From the NCBI GenBank assembly GCA_020431405.1, contig JAGQIK010000712.1:1-40178 (forward strand): a stretch of 40,178 nt of DNA. The letters run 5' to 3'. Each line of letters starts with the position of its first letter. Within the stretch, counting starts at the first letter, position 1. The notes under the pieces are model-generated. The model searched no databases. It saw only the letters and a program-made list of their open reading frames with translations, and was not told the origin of the DNA. A program made the position numbers and the translations under genes. This document shows positions 6,925 to 14,113 of the stretch, one piece after another. This stretch comes from Myxococcales bacterium. Its GTDB lineage: Bacteria; Myxococcota_A; Polyangia; GCA-2747355.

Positions 6925-7815
6925 TCAGGCGCGTGGGTGGTGCTTGCGATAGACGTCGAGCACGTGCTTCTTGCTGACGTGGGTGTAGATCTGCGTCGTC
7001 GAGATGTCTGCGTGACCGAGCATCACCTGCACCGCGCGTAGGTCTGCGCCGCGCTCGAGCAGGTGCGTGGCGAACGAGTGGCGCAGCATATGCGGCGTGA
7101 TGCGCTTGTGGATGCCCGCCGCCTGAGCGTGGCCGCGCAGCAGCTTCCAGAAGGCCTGACGCGTCATCGGCCCGCCGCGGCGCGTGATGAAGAGCGCTTC
7201 GGACGGGCGGCGAGAGATCGCGTCGCGGGCCTCGCCGAGATAACGCTGCACCAGCGCGACGGCGATCTCGCCGACAGGCACGAGGCGCGTCTTGCGCCCC
7301 TTGCCGGTGGCCCGCACCACGCCGCGCTCGAGGTCGAGCTCGTCGGCGCGCAGTCCGCACAGCTCGCTGACGCGCAGCCCGGTGGCGTAGAGCAGCTCGA
7401 GCATCGCCGCGTCGCGCAGGCCGAGGGGCCTGTCGCGATCGGGCGCCTCGAGCAGCGCCTCGACCTCTGCGAGGCTCAGCACGTCGGGCAGCTTGCGGCC
7501 CACGCGCGGCAGCTCGAGCGTCGCCGTGGGATCGCCTTCGCAGAGGCGTTCGCGCTGAAGGTGCCGAAACAGCCCGCGCAGCGCGACCAGCGCGCGCGCC
7601 TGAGTGCGCACGGCGAGCCCGCCGCGCGAGAGCGAGATCAGATACTCGAGCAGCGCGCCCGCGTCGACCTGCTCGATGCGATCGAGCTTGCGCTTGGCGG
7701 CGAACTGCCGAAAGCGTCCGAGGTCGCTGGCGTAGGCGACAACCGTGTTTTCCGCCAAGTTGCGCTCGACTTTGACGTGCAGCAAAAAGGCGTCGATGGC
7801 GTGATCGAGCTCCAC
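6925..7815 (-). CDS. xerD: Tyrosine recombinase XerD-type
   Basis: All catalytic residues of a Xer recombinase are present: R148 in TGLRVSEL, K172 in GKGRKT, H242 and R245 in HMLRHS, H268 in LGHADI and the nucleophile Y277 in IYTHVS. At 296 residues with a SAM-like N-terminal DNA-binding half (residues 1-100) it has the length of XerC/XerD, which resolve chromosome dimers at dif with FtsK. XerD is the better guess, but XerC cannot be excluded without the second copy. GTG 7815 is the only start before an in-frame stop upstream. It stands alone, divergent from the protease gene, with no integrase-type neighbours or attachment site. Confidence 0.88.
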   Translation of the reverse strand: MELDHAIDAFLLHVKVERNLAENTVVAYASDLGRFRQFAAKRKLDRIEQVDAGALLEYLISLSRGGLAVRTQARALVALRGLFRHLQRERLCEGDPTATLELPRVGRKLPDVLSLAEVEALLEAPDRDRPLGLRDAAMLELLYATGLRVSELCGLRADELDLERGVVRATGKGRKTRLVPVGEIAVALVQRYLGEARDAISRRPSEALFITRRGGPMTRQAFWKLLRGHAQAAGIHKRITPHMLRHSFATHLLERGADLRAVQVMLGHADISTTQIYTHVSKKHVLDVYRKHHPRA

Positions 7816-7875
7816 GGCTGCGTACTATCCCAGGCGTGAACGCGGGGCGCAAAAGAACGCCACGCTCGCGGTGGT

Positions 7876-7900
7876 TTGACAGCCTGTGCGACCCTATACT
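7876..7900 (+). promoter_or_regulatory. Possible promoter of the site-2 protease-scpAB-rluB unit
   Basis: A perfect TTGACA (7876-7881) and a near-consensus TATACT (7895-7900) lie only 13 bases apart, which is too short for a normal sigma-70 promoter. Either a displaced -10 (TACTAC at 7897) is used or an activator compensates. It is the only promoter-like block in the 160-base gap between the divergent genes. Confidence 0.35.
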
Positions 7901-7942
7901 ACTGACAGCAAGCCGCGGCGGCCGCGGCTAAGTGGGCCGCAA

Positions 7943-7972
7943 CACTAGAGGAACGCATCACTAGAGGAACGC
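7943..7972 (+). repeat. Tandem copy of a Shine-Dalgarno-bearing 16-mer
   Basis: CACTAGAGGAACGC occurs at 7943-7956 and again at 7959-7972, a 16-base period. Each copy contains an AGAGGA ribosome-binding core. The second sits about seven bases before the GTG start at 7976; the first is one repeat further upstream and has no start codon of its own. Confidence 0.8.
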
Positions 7973-7975
7973 TAG

Positions 7976-8692
7976 GTGCCGGACGCGATCTACGACATCA
8001 CCAACGCCCTCTTCGCCGGCCCCGACCCGGCGCAGCTGGCCAAGATCCGCGAGGGTGTCGTCTTTCTCATCGCGTTGATCCTCTCCATCGCGGTGCACGA
8101 GTTCGGACACGCCATCGTCGCCGACAAGCTCGGCGACAGGACGCCGCGTCACCAGGGTCGCGTCACGCTCAATCCGCTGGTACACGCGGATCCCATCGGC
8201 ACGCTGATCTTCCCGATCGTCGGGTTCTTCTTCATGGGCGGCGTGATCTTCGGCTGGGGCAAGCCGGTGATGGTCAATCCCGCGGCCTTCACGCGAAAGC
8301 TGCGCATGAAGGTCTCGCACCTGCTGGTCGCCATCGCCGGTCCGGTGATGAACGTGTTGTTGGCGATCCTCGTGAGCGGGATCCTCGCGATCCTGCTCGC
8401 CACCCACGTCGTCAAGGCTGGCACGCCGATCTTCTCCGGCATCGTCGGCGTGATCCTGCTCAACTGGATCCTCGTCTTCTTCAACCTGATCCCGTGTCCG
8501 CCGCTCGACGGTGGCACCGTGTTGGCGGGTCTTTTGCCCGACAAGTACAACAACGTGGTCGAGTTTCTGCAGCAGTACGGCTTCATCATCCTGCTCGGTC
8601 TGCTGCTCACCGGTGCGATCGGCATCTTCGTCAAACCGGCCATCTGGCTCACGAATCTCACGATCAGGCTGCTCTTGCCGCTCGCGGTGTAG
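7976..8692 (+). CDS. Site-2 protease-like M50 metallopeptidase
   Basis: This 238-residue integral membrane protein has the M50 zinc site HEFGH (41-45) and the second-ligand motif NLIPCPPLDGG (170-180, Asp178). It has about five to six hydrophobic segments and no PDZ domain, like the short Rip/SpoIVFB-like group that cleaves membrane-bound anti-sigma factors or signal-peptide remnants. In many proteobacteria this protease gene precedes scpA-scpB and an rluB homologue, as here. Start GTG 7976 is supported by AGAGGA at the right distance. The substrate is unknown. Confidence 0.88.
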   Translation: MPDAIYDITNALFAGPDPAQLAKIREGVVFLIALILSIAVHEFGHAIVADKLGDRTPRHQGRVTLNPLVHADPIGTLIFPIVGFFFMGGVIFGWGKPVMVNPAAFTRKLRMKVSHLLVAIAGPVMNVLLAILVSGILAILLATHVVKAGTPIFSGIVGVILLNWILVFFNLIPCPPLDGGTVLAGLLPDKYNNVVEFLQQYGFIILLGLLLTGAIGIFVKPAIWLTNLTIRLLLPLAV

Positions 8693-8734
8693 GGCTGTTG
8701 CTTCCCCGCGCGATGTACTAACGTCCGCGGTGCG

Positions 8735-9568
8735 ATGAGCACCATGGACCTCGAGCAGGAGTACCAGGTCGAGCTGCCGGACTTCGAGGGTCCGCTCGAC
8801 CTGCTGCTGCACCTGGTCAAGCGGCACGAGCTCGAAATCCTCGAGATCCCCATCGCCTTCATCACCGAGAAGTACCTCGAGTACCTCGACCTGATGCGCG
8901 CGCTCAACCTCGACGTGGCCGGCGAGTATCTGCTGATGGCCGCCACCCTGGCCCAGATCAAATCCAACGAGCTCTTGCCGCGCCCCGAGGTGGTCGACGA
9001 GGACGACGACGAGAGCGACCTCGGTGACCCGCGCGCGGAGCTGATCAAGCGCCTGCTGGAGTACCAGCGCTACAAAGAGGTCGCGCACGAGCTAGGCCAG
9101 CGCCCTGCCCTCGGACGCCACATCTTCCCGCGCGGCTCCGAGATGCCGACCGTGGACGCCAGCGAGCGACCGCTCGCCGAGGTCGGGGTGTTCGCCCTGC
9201 TCGATGCCTTGGCGCGCGTGATGAGGCGCAACGACATCAAGATGCAGTACGACGTCGTCGTCGACCGCATCTCGATCACCGACCGCATCAACGAGATCGT
9301 CGATCGGCTCGCGGCGCGCACGACGGTGCCGTTCCTCGACTGCTTCGATCTGTCGGGCGGCGAGGCGGCGCGCCACGAGATCGTGGTCACCTTCCTCGCG
9401 ATCCTCGAGCTGGCGCGCCTGCGCATGATCCGCATCGTGCAGCGCGCGCAGGCCGCGGACGCGAGCGCCGACGAGGCCGAGCCGGGCGACGAAGAGATCC
9501 TGATCACGCGCACGGCGGCGCTCGAGAACATCGACGACGCCGAGGCCAGCTTCGCGGCGACCGAGTGA
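8735..9568 (+). CDS. scpA: Segregation and condensation protein ScpA
   Basis: ScpA is the kleisin of the bacterial SMC condensin and bridges the SMC heads. The N-terminal signature is clear: YQVELPDFEGPLDLLLHLVKRHELEILEIPIAFIT, then a helix bundle with LLMAATLAQIKSNELLPRP. The C-terminal winged helix (about 175-240) includes VTFLAILELARLRMIRI. The linker (about 85-100) is very acidic (EVVDEDDDESD). At 277 residues it is of normal length, with a short C-terminal tail. The ATG at 8735 has no strong ribosome site; ATG 8744 is an alternative. scpB follows within 15 bases. Confidence 0.92.
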   Translation: MSTMDLEQEYQVELPDFEGPLDLLLHLVKRHELEILEIPIAFITEKYLEYLDLMRALNLDVAGEYLLMAATLAQIKSNELLPRPEVVDEDDDESDLGDPRAELIKRLLEYQRYKEVAHELGQRPALGRHIFPRGSEMPTVDASERPLAEVGVFALLDALARVMRRNDIKMQYDVVVDRISITDRINEIVDRLAARTTVPFLDCFDLSGGEAARHEIVVTFLAILELARLRMIRIVQRAQAADASADEAEPGDEEILITRTAALENIDDAEASFAATE

Positions 9569-9578
9569 CCGAGTGACC

Positions 9579-10436
9579 ATGAACCTGCAGAGCGTCATCG
9601 AAAGTCTGATCTTCGCGGCCGACAAGCCGCTGACCAAGCGTCAGCTGCGCGGCCTCACCGGCGCCGAGAAGGAGGACATCGATCCTTGCCTCGAGGCCTT
9701 GCGCGAGGCCTACGAGGATCGCGGTGTGCAGCTGGTCGAGACGGGCGGCGGCTTTCAGTTCCGCACGCATCCCGAAAACGGCGACTGGGTACGCAAGCTG
9801 CTGGCAGGCCGTCCGGTGCGCCTGACGCGCGCCATGCTCGAGGTGCTGTCGATCATCGCCTATCGCCAACCCGTCACGCGCCCCGAGGTGGAGGAGATCC
9901 GCGGCGTGGACTGCGGCTCGACGCTGCGCGTGCTGCTCGAGCGCGACCTGATCCGCATCGTGGGCAAGAAGGAAGAGCCCGGCCGGCCGCTGATCTACGG
10001 CACCACCAAGTACTTCCTCGAGTTCTTCAACCTCAAGGACCTGCGCGAGCTGCCGTCGCTCAAGGAGTTCACCGAGCTCACCGACGAGCACAAGAAGCAC
10101 GTCGACGAGCAATTCGGCGGCGGGCCGCCGACCATCGTCGAGCAGGACGACGAGCAAGGCGAAGAGGGCGAGACCTTCGCGGTGGGCACGGTGCACGCCG
10201 GTCCCGAGCTCGACGAGGAGGCCGAGCGCGCCATGGATGCGCTCGACGCGGCGATGGACAAGGTCGCCGACGTGCTCGACGCGGGCGACCCCAAGAAACA
10301 GGCGGCGGCGGCAGCAGCAGCTGCGGCGGCGGAGCCAGCGAACGACGACGAGGACAACGCCGAGCCTACGCCCGCGGCTGAATCGGCGGCGCGCGAGACT
10401 GCAGCGCCGAACGTCGGCGCGGAAGGCGAAGCATGA
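9579..10436 (+). CDS. scpB: Segregation and condensation protein ScpB
   Basis: ScpB dimers bind ScpA and complete the SMC condensin. Two winged-helix domains are visible in the first 160 residues, with the family blocks ESLIFAADKPLTKRQLRGL, RLTRAMLEVLSIIAYRQPVTRPEVEEIRGVD, LLERDLIRIVGKKEEPGRPLIYGTTKYFLEFF and LKDLRELP. The last 90 or so residues are not part of the conserved core: acidic and alanine-rich, with a run of nine alanines, and probably disordered. ATG 9579 is preferred; an in-frame GTG at 9573 would add two residues. The gene overlaps the next by four bases (ATGA). Confidence 0.92.
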   Translation: MNLQSVIESLIFAADKPLTKRQLRGLTGAEKEDIDPCLEALREAYEDRGVQLVETGGGFQFRTHPENGDWVRKLLAGRPVRLTRAMLEVLSIIAYRQPVTRPEVEEIRGVDCGSTLRVLLERDLIRIVGKKEEPGRPLIYGTTKYFLEFFNLKDLRELPSLKEFTELTDEHKKHVDEQFGGGPPTIVEQDDEQGEEGETFAVGTVHAGPELDEEAERAMDALDAAMDKVADVLDAGDPKKQAAAAAAAAAAEPANDDEDNAEPTPAAESAARETAAPNVGAEGEA

Positions 10437-11503
10437 GCGAGATGCGCCTGCAGCGGTTCCTGGCGCAGGCGGGCGTCGCTTCGCGGCGCGCCAGCGAGGC
10501 GCTGATCGAGGCCGGACGCGTCGCGGTCAACGGCAAGGTCGTGCGCGAGCTCGGTACCAAGGTCGACCCCGAGCGCGACCGCGTCACGTTCGACAAGCGC
10601 CGCGTGCTCGCGCAGGACCACGTCTGGCTGCTGCTCAACAAGCCCGACGCGACGGTCTCTACCGCGAGCGACCCCGAGGGGCGCACCACCGTGCTCGACG
10701 TAGTCGGCAGCCAGGGTGTGCGGCTCTTTCCGGTCGGACGGCTCGACTTTCACACCCAGGGCGCCCTGCTGCTGACCAATGACGGCGAGCTGGCCGCAGC
10801 GCTGCTGCACCCGAGCAAGAAGCTGCCGCGCATCTACCACGTCAAAGTTCAGGGGCAGCTCACGCCGGCCGACCTCGCGCCGCTGCGTGACGGCGTGGTG
10901 CTCGACGACGGCAAGCGCGCCGCCGCGGACAACGTGCTGATCATCGGCAGCACCGGAAAGCACACCTGGCTCGAGATGATGCTGCGCCAGGGCCTCAATC
11001 GGCAGATACATCGCATGATGGAGGCGATCGATCGGCGCGTGCTGCGGCTGATCCGGGTGTCGTTCGCAGGGCTGACGGTGGAGGGGCTGGCGCCGGGCGA
11101 GCATCGGCCGCTGACGCAGCGAGAGGTTAACGAGCTGCGCGCGGCGCTGTCGCTGCCGGGGGAGACGAAGCGCGAGAAGAAGCGTGACGGGCGGCGGGGG
11201 CGGTCTCCGTCTAAGTCTAAGTCTAAGACGAAGACCAAGCCCAAGGTCGAGGCCAAGGCCAAGACCAAGACCAAGACGAAGACCAAGACGAACACCAAGG
11301 CGAAGACCAAGACCAGGACCAAGACCAGGTCGGAGGCGTCGGCTAGACCGAAGCCCGGGGCCAGGCCGAAGAGCCCGGCCAAGGCGAAGAGCCCGGCCAG
11401 GGCGAAGCCCCCGGCTAAGGCGAAGCCCCGGACCGGCAGGGACAAGGCTAAGGCCTCGAGCAAGGGCAAGAGCAAGGCTGTTTCTCGGGGGAAGCGCAGG
11501 TAG
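10433..11503 (+). CDS. rluB: RluB-type 23S rRNA pseudouridine synthase with H1-like tail
   Basis: An S4 RNA-binding domain (MRLQRFLAQAGVASRRASEA, about 4-50) is followed by the RsuA/RluB catalytic domain with GRLDFHTQGALLLTNDGEL; Asp105 is the catalytic residue. RluB makes pseudouridine in helix 93 region of 23S rRNA; RluE/RluF/RsuA relatives differ in target, so the gene name is by context with scpAB. The core ends near 240. Residues about 245-356 are a low-complexity basic tail built of KT, KA and KS dipeptides and SPAKAKSPARAKPPAKAK units, resembling histone H1 tails. The tail is encoded by short tandem repeats and is likely to bind RNA or DNA loosely. Confidence 0.85.
   Translation: MSEMRLQRFLAQAGVASRRASEALIEAGRVAVNGKVVRELGTKVDPERDRVTFDKRRVLAQDHVWLLLNKPDATVSTASDPEGRTTVLDVVGSQGVRLFPVGRLDFHTQGALLLTNDGELAAALLHPSKKLPRIYHVKVQGQLTPADLAPLRDGVVLDDGKRAAADNVLIIGSTGKHTWLEMMLRQGLNRQIHRMMEAIDRRVLRLIRVSFAGLTVEGLAPGEHRPLTQREVNELRAALSLPGETKREKKRDGRRGRSPSKSKSKTKTKPKVEAKAKTKTKTKTKTNTKAKTKTRTKTRSEASARPKPGARPKSPAKAKSPARAKPPAKAKPRTGRDKAKASSKGKSKAVSRGKRR
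11209..11330 (+). repeat. Hexamer repeats within the rluB tail
   Basis: AAGTCT is repeated about three times near 11213-11228, then AAGACC/AAGACG-type hexamers recur through to about 11330. They keep the reading frame and encode lysine-threonine/serine/alanine dipeptides. Such repeats are prone to length change by slippage without frameshift. Confidence 0.8.
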
Positions 11504-11552
11504 GGGCGTGTGCTATGCTTCCGGCGCTTATTGTCGTGCTGGGAGTTTCTTG

Positions 11553-12932
11553 ATGTCGAAGGCGTTGCGCTTCTTCGTGGCCCTCGTGCTCGTGGTGGGC
11601 TGCTCGAGCGATCCTGTCAATCCGGCCGCAGATGGCAAGGTCCCTGGTGATGGGGGCGTGTTGCCAGAATTTGGCAGCGGCGACGACGGGCCGGTGGACG
11701 CGCCCGAGACGCCATCCAACCTGACGTACTGGGAACACGCCAAGCCGATCATCGACGCCAAGTGCACCGGCTGCCATCGCACCGGCGGCATCGGCCCCTT
11801 CCCGCTCACCAGTTACGCGGCCGTCAAGGCCGTCACGCCCATCGCGCGCGGCGCGATCTTCGACCGCTACATGCCGCCGTGGCACGCCGCTAAGGGCTGT
11901 TCGGACTACCAGCACGACGCGTCGCTCACCGACCTGCAGCGTCAGACGCTGCTCGACTGGATCGACGCCGGCGCCCCCGAAGGCGACCCCAAGAACGAAG
12001 GCGCCCCACTCGACGGCCCGCCGACCCTCAAGAGCGTCGACGTCACGTTGACGATGAAGGCGGCGTACACGCAGCAGCTCAAGCCCGACGAGTACCGCTG
12101 CTTCATCATCGACTGGCCGTACCAGACGACCAAGTACATCACCGGCTTCAACGTCAAGCCGGGCAACGGCGGCGTGGTTCACCACATGATCGCCTACCTC
12201 GCCACCAAAAAGAGCGACATCGACAAGATCACCGCCAAGGACGGCTCGGACGGCCACGAGGGCTACAAGTGCTTCGGCACGCCGGGCTTCGGCGACGTGC
12301 TCTCCACGCCGTGGCTCGGCGCTTGGGCGCCCGGTACCGGCGCCGTCAACTTCCCGGCCGGCACCGGCCTCGAGATCCCACCCGGCGCCAAGGTCGTGCT
12401 GCAGATGCACTACAACGCCGACAGCAGCGGCGGCGGCAGCGATCAGAGCTCCATCGAGTTCTCGGTCGCCGACACGGCGACCAAGGCGCGCCTGCAGCCG
12501 CTGACCAACCCGCTGTGGCTGTCAGGCAACGCGATGCCGATCCCCAAGGATCAGGACAACGTCAAACACGAGTTCACCATCGACCCGACGATCCTCACCG
12601 GCGGCAAGGCGATCACGTTTTACAACGTGATGGCCCACATGCATTACCTGGGCAAAGGCTTCCAGCTCAAGATCAACCACAAGGACGGCAGCGAGAGCTG
12701 CATGCTCGACATCAAGCGCTGGGACTTCAACTGGCAGCGCTTCTACCAGTTCGCGCAGCCCAAAAAGCTCGCCAGCGGCGACACGCTCACCATCCGCTGT
12801 CTGTGGGACAACACCGCGGCCAACCAGCCGGTGATCAACGGACAGAAGGCCGCGTCGCAGGACGTCAACTGGGGCGAAGGCACGCGCGACGAAATGTGCC
12901 TCGCGGTCGCCTACATCCTCGACCCGTTCTAG
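11553..12932 (+). CDS. Lipoprotein: haem c domain fused to PHM-like copper monooxygenase
   Basis: The 459-residue protein starts at ATG 11553 (GGGAG seven bases ahead) with a lipoprotein signal ending VLVVGC (Cys17). Residues 55-145 form a cytochrome c domain with CTGCH (71-75) and a likely Met ligand in YMPPW (107). The rest matches copper type II, ascorbate-dependent monooxygenases such as peptidylglycine alpha-hydroxylating monooxygenase: the CuH set H210-H211 (VVHHMIAYL) and H286 (QMHYN), and the CuM set H362/H364 (AHMHYLGKGF) and M448 (RDEMCLA). All six copper ligands are kept. The haem domain probably feeds electrons to the coppers in place of ascorbate; substrate unknown. Likely outer-membrane anchored and facing periplasm or surface. 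Confidence 0.85.
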   Translation: MSKALRFFVALVLVVGCSSDPVNPAADGKVPGDGGVLPEFGSGDDGPVDAPETPSNLTYWEHAKPIIDAKCTGCHRTGGIGPFPLTSYAAVKAVTPIARGAIFDRYMPPWHAAKGCSDYQHDASLTDLQRQTLLDWIDAGAPEGDPKNEGAPLDGPPTLKSVDVTLTMKAAYTQQLKPDEYRCFIIDWPYQTTKYITGFNVKPGNGGVVHHMIAYLATKKSDIDKITAKDGSDGHEGYKCFGTPGFGDVLSTPWLGAWAPGTGAVNFPAGTGLEIPPGAKVVLQMHYNADSSGGGSDQSSIEFSVADTATKARLQPLTNPLWLSGNAMPIPKDQDNVKHEFTIDPTILTGGKAITFYNVMAHMHYLGKGFQLKINHKDGSESCMLDIKRWDFNWQRFYQFAQPKKLASGDTLTIRCLWDNTAANQPVINGQKAASQDVNWGEGTRDEMCLAVAYILDPF

Positions 12933-12933
12933 G

Positions 12934-12961
12934 CCTCAGGCCTCAAGCCTCAGGCTTCAGG
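12934..12961 (+). repeat. Heptamer array starting at a stop codon
   Basis: Four heptamers, CCTCAGG, CCTCAAG, CCTCAGG, CTTCAGG, follow the TAG stop of the monooxygenase gene after one base. A related array with the same last unit is found at 37708-37742 after another TAG. Confidence 0.8.
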
Positions 12962-13048
12962 CCCGCCTGCGATTGCGCGGCACGCTTCGCAGCGGCGTCT
13001 TGCGACAGGGGCGATCGGCACTCGAAGCAAGCATGCCCGTTCGCGCCC

Positions 13049-13173
13049 GTGGCCCGTGGCCCGTGGCCTGAAGCCTGACCGCCTGAAGCCTGACCGCCTG
13101 AAGCCTGACTGCCTGAAGCCTGACCGCCTCGAGCGTGATCGCCGGAGGCCGGAGGCCCGAGGCCCGAGGCCCG
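13049..13173 (-). repeat. Composite heptamer / 15-mer tandem repeat downstream of nusB
   Basis: Plus-strand reading gives three GTGGCCC units (about 13049-13066), four copies of GCCTGAAGCCTGACC (13066-13125, one with a final T) and a degenerate fifth (13126-13140), then CCCGAGG units (13156-13173). Read on the minus strand these are CCACGGG, CTTCAGG and CCTCGGG heptamers, the same family as at 12934 and 37708. There is no spacer pattern, so it is not CRISPR. It fills the gap between convergent genes and may end transcription or translation-coupled readthrough. Confidence 0.75.
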
Positions 13174-13189
13174 CGCCAGCGCCCTCGCG

Positions 13190-13621
13190 CTACAGCGAGC
13201 GTGCGACCTTGTCGAGCACGCCGTTGACGAAGCTGCCCGACTTCGCGCTGCCGTAGCGCTTGGCCAGCTCGACCGCCTCGTTGATCACCGCGCCGGCCGG
13301 CACGTCTGCGCGCATCAGCTCCCAGGTGGCGAGGCGCAGCACGTTGCGGTCGACGAGGTCCATGCGCGAGAGGCGCCAGTTGGCAGCAGCCGCCTCGATC
13401 GCGCCGTCGACGCGCGACAGCTCGGCGCTCACCCCCTCGCAGAGCTCGCGCGCGAAGAGCAGCGCCTCGTTGCTGACGATATCCTCGAAGCAGGCGCGCT
13501 GCTGCGCGAGCTCCGCCTCGATGTCGACGTCCTCGCCGCTGCCGATCAGCGCGCGCGCGTCGAGCTGATACAGGAGCTGCAGCGCGAGCGCGCGCCCGCG
13601 GTGACGCGGTCCCGCGACCAT
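13190..13621 (-). CDS. nusB: Transcription antitermination factor NusB
   Basis: NusB binds boxA RNA with ribosomal protein S10 in rRNA antitermination. The 143 residues show the all-helical family pattern: RGRALALQLLYQLDA near the start, then WRLSRMDLVDRNVLRLATWEL and PAGAVINEAVELAKRYGSAKSGSFVNGVLDKVA at the end. ATG 13621 gives the normal length and lies five bases after the ribH stop. It is the last gene of the long riboflavin-fatty acid array; ribH-nusB adjacency is standard in proteobacteria. Confidence 0.93.
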   Translation of the reverse strand: MVAGPRHRGRALALQLLYQLDARALIGSGEDVDIEAELAQQRACFEDIVSNEALLFARELCEGVSAELSRVDGAIEAAAANWRLSRMDLVDRNVLRLATWELMRADVPAGAVINEAVELAKRYGSAKSGSFVNGVLDKVARSL

Positions 13622-13626
13622 CGCTT

Positions 13627-14100
13627 CTACTCGGCGTCCATGGCGCGCACCAGGTTGCACATCTCGACCGCCGACATCGCCGCGTCGAAGCCCTTATTAC
13701 CGGCCTTGGTGCCCGCGCGCTCGATCGCCTGCTCGATGGTGTCCGGCGTCAGCACGCCGAACGCCACCGGAATGTCGACCTGAGACGCAACCGCGGCGAT
13801 GCCTTTGCTCGCCTCGGCCGCGACGTACTCGAAGTGCGGCGTGGCGCCGCGGATCACCGCGCCGATGCAGATCACCGCGTCGAACTTGCCCGACGTCGCG
13901 GCGCGCCGCAGCACGGCCGGGATCTCGAACGCGCCCGGCGTTCGATAGACAACCACTGCGTCGGGGTCGCCGCCGCAGCGCTTGATCGCGTCGAGCGCGC
14001 CCTCGAGCAGCCGGTCGGTGATGAAGGCGTTGAAGCGGCTCTGCACGATCGCGAAGCGCAGGCCGGCAGCCGAGAGGTTTCCTTCGACGATGCGTGCCAC
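13627..14100 (-). CDS. ribH: 6,7-dimethyl-8-ribityllumazine synthase
   Basis: RibH condenses the pyrimidine intermediate with dihydroxybutanone phosphate to make lumazine, the riboflavin synthase substrate. The protein has 157 residues with the substrate loops [27 protein letters not shown] and [17 protein letters not shown], in which His89 is the general acid/base, and [19 protein letters not shown] at the end. These are complete, so it should be active and form the usual pentamer or capsid. Gaps are 13 bases from ribB(A) and five to nusB. Confidence 0.95.
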   Translation of the reverse strand: MARIVEGNLSAAGLRFAIVQSRFNAFITDRLLEGALDAIKRCGGDPDAVVVYRTPGAFEIPAVLRRAATSGKFDAVICIGAVIRGATPHFEYVAAEASKGIAAVASQVDIPVAFGVLTPDTIEQAIERAGTKAGNKGFDAAMSAVEMCNLVRAMDAE

Positions 14101-14113
14101 GGTGTCTCTTTCG

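Noticed and set aside
6925-7815. Tyrosine recombinase considered as a mobile-element integrase
   Set aside because: Length and motifs are those of XerC/XerD, and there are no tRNA-end attachment sites, excisionase or cargo genes around it.
7961-9088. Asp/His/Glu-rich minus-strand frame over the site-2 protease and scpA
   Set aside because: It is antisense to two well-supported genes and has no start signal; the acidic composition mirrors the codon use of the plus strand.
13066-13140. 15-base direct repeats considered as a CRISPR array
   Set aside because: The repeats are directly abutting with no spacers, too short, and no cas gene is nearby.
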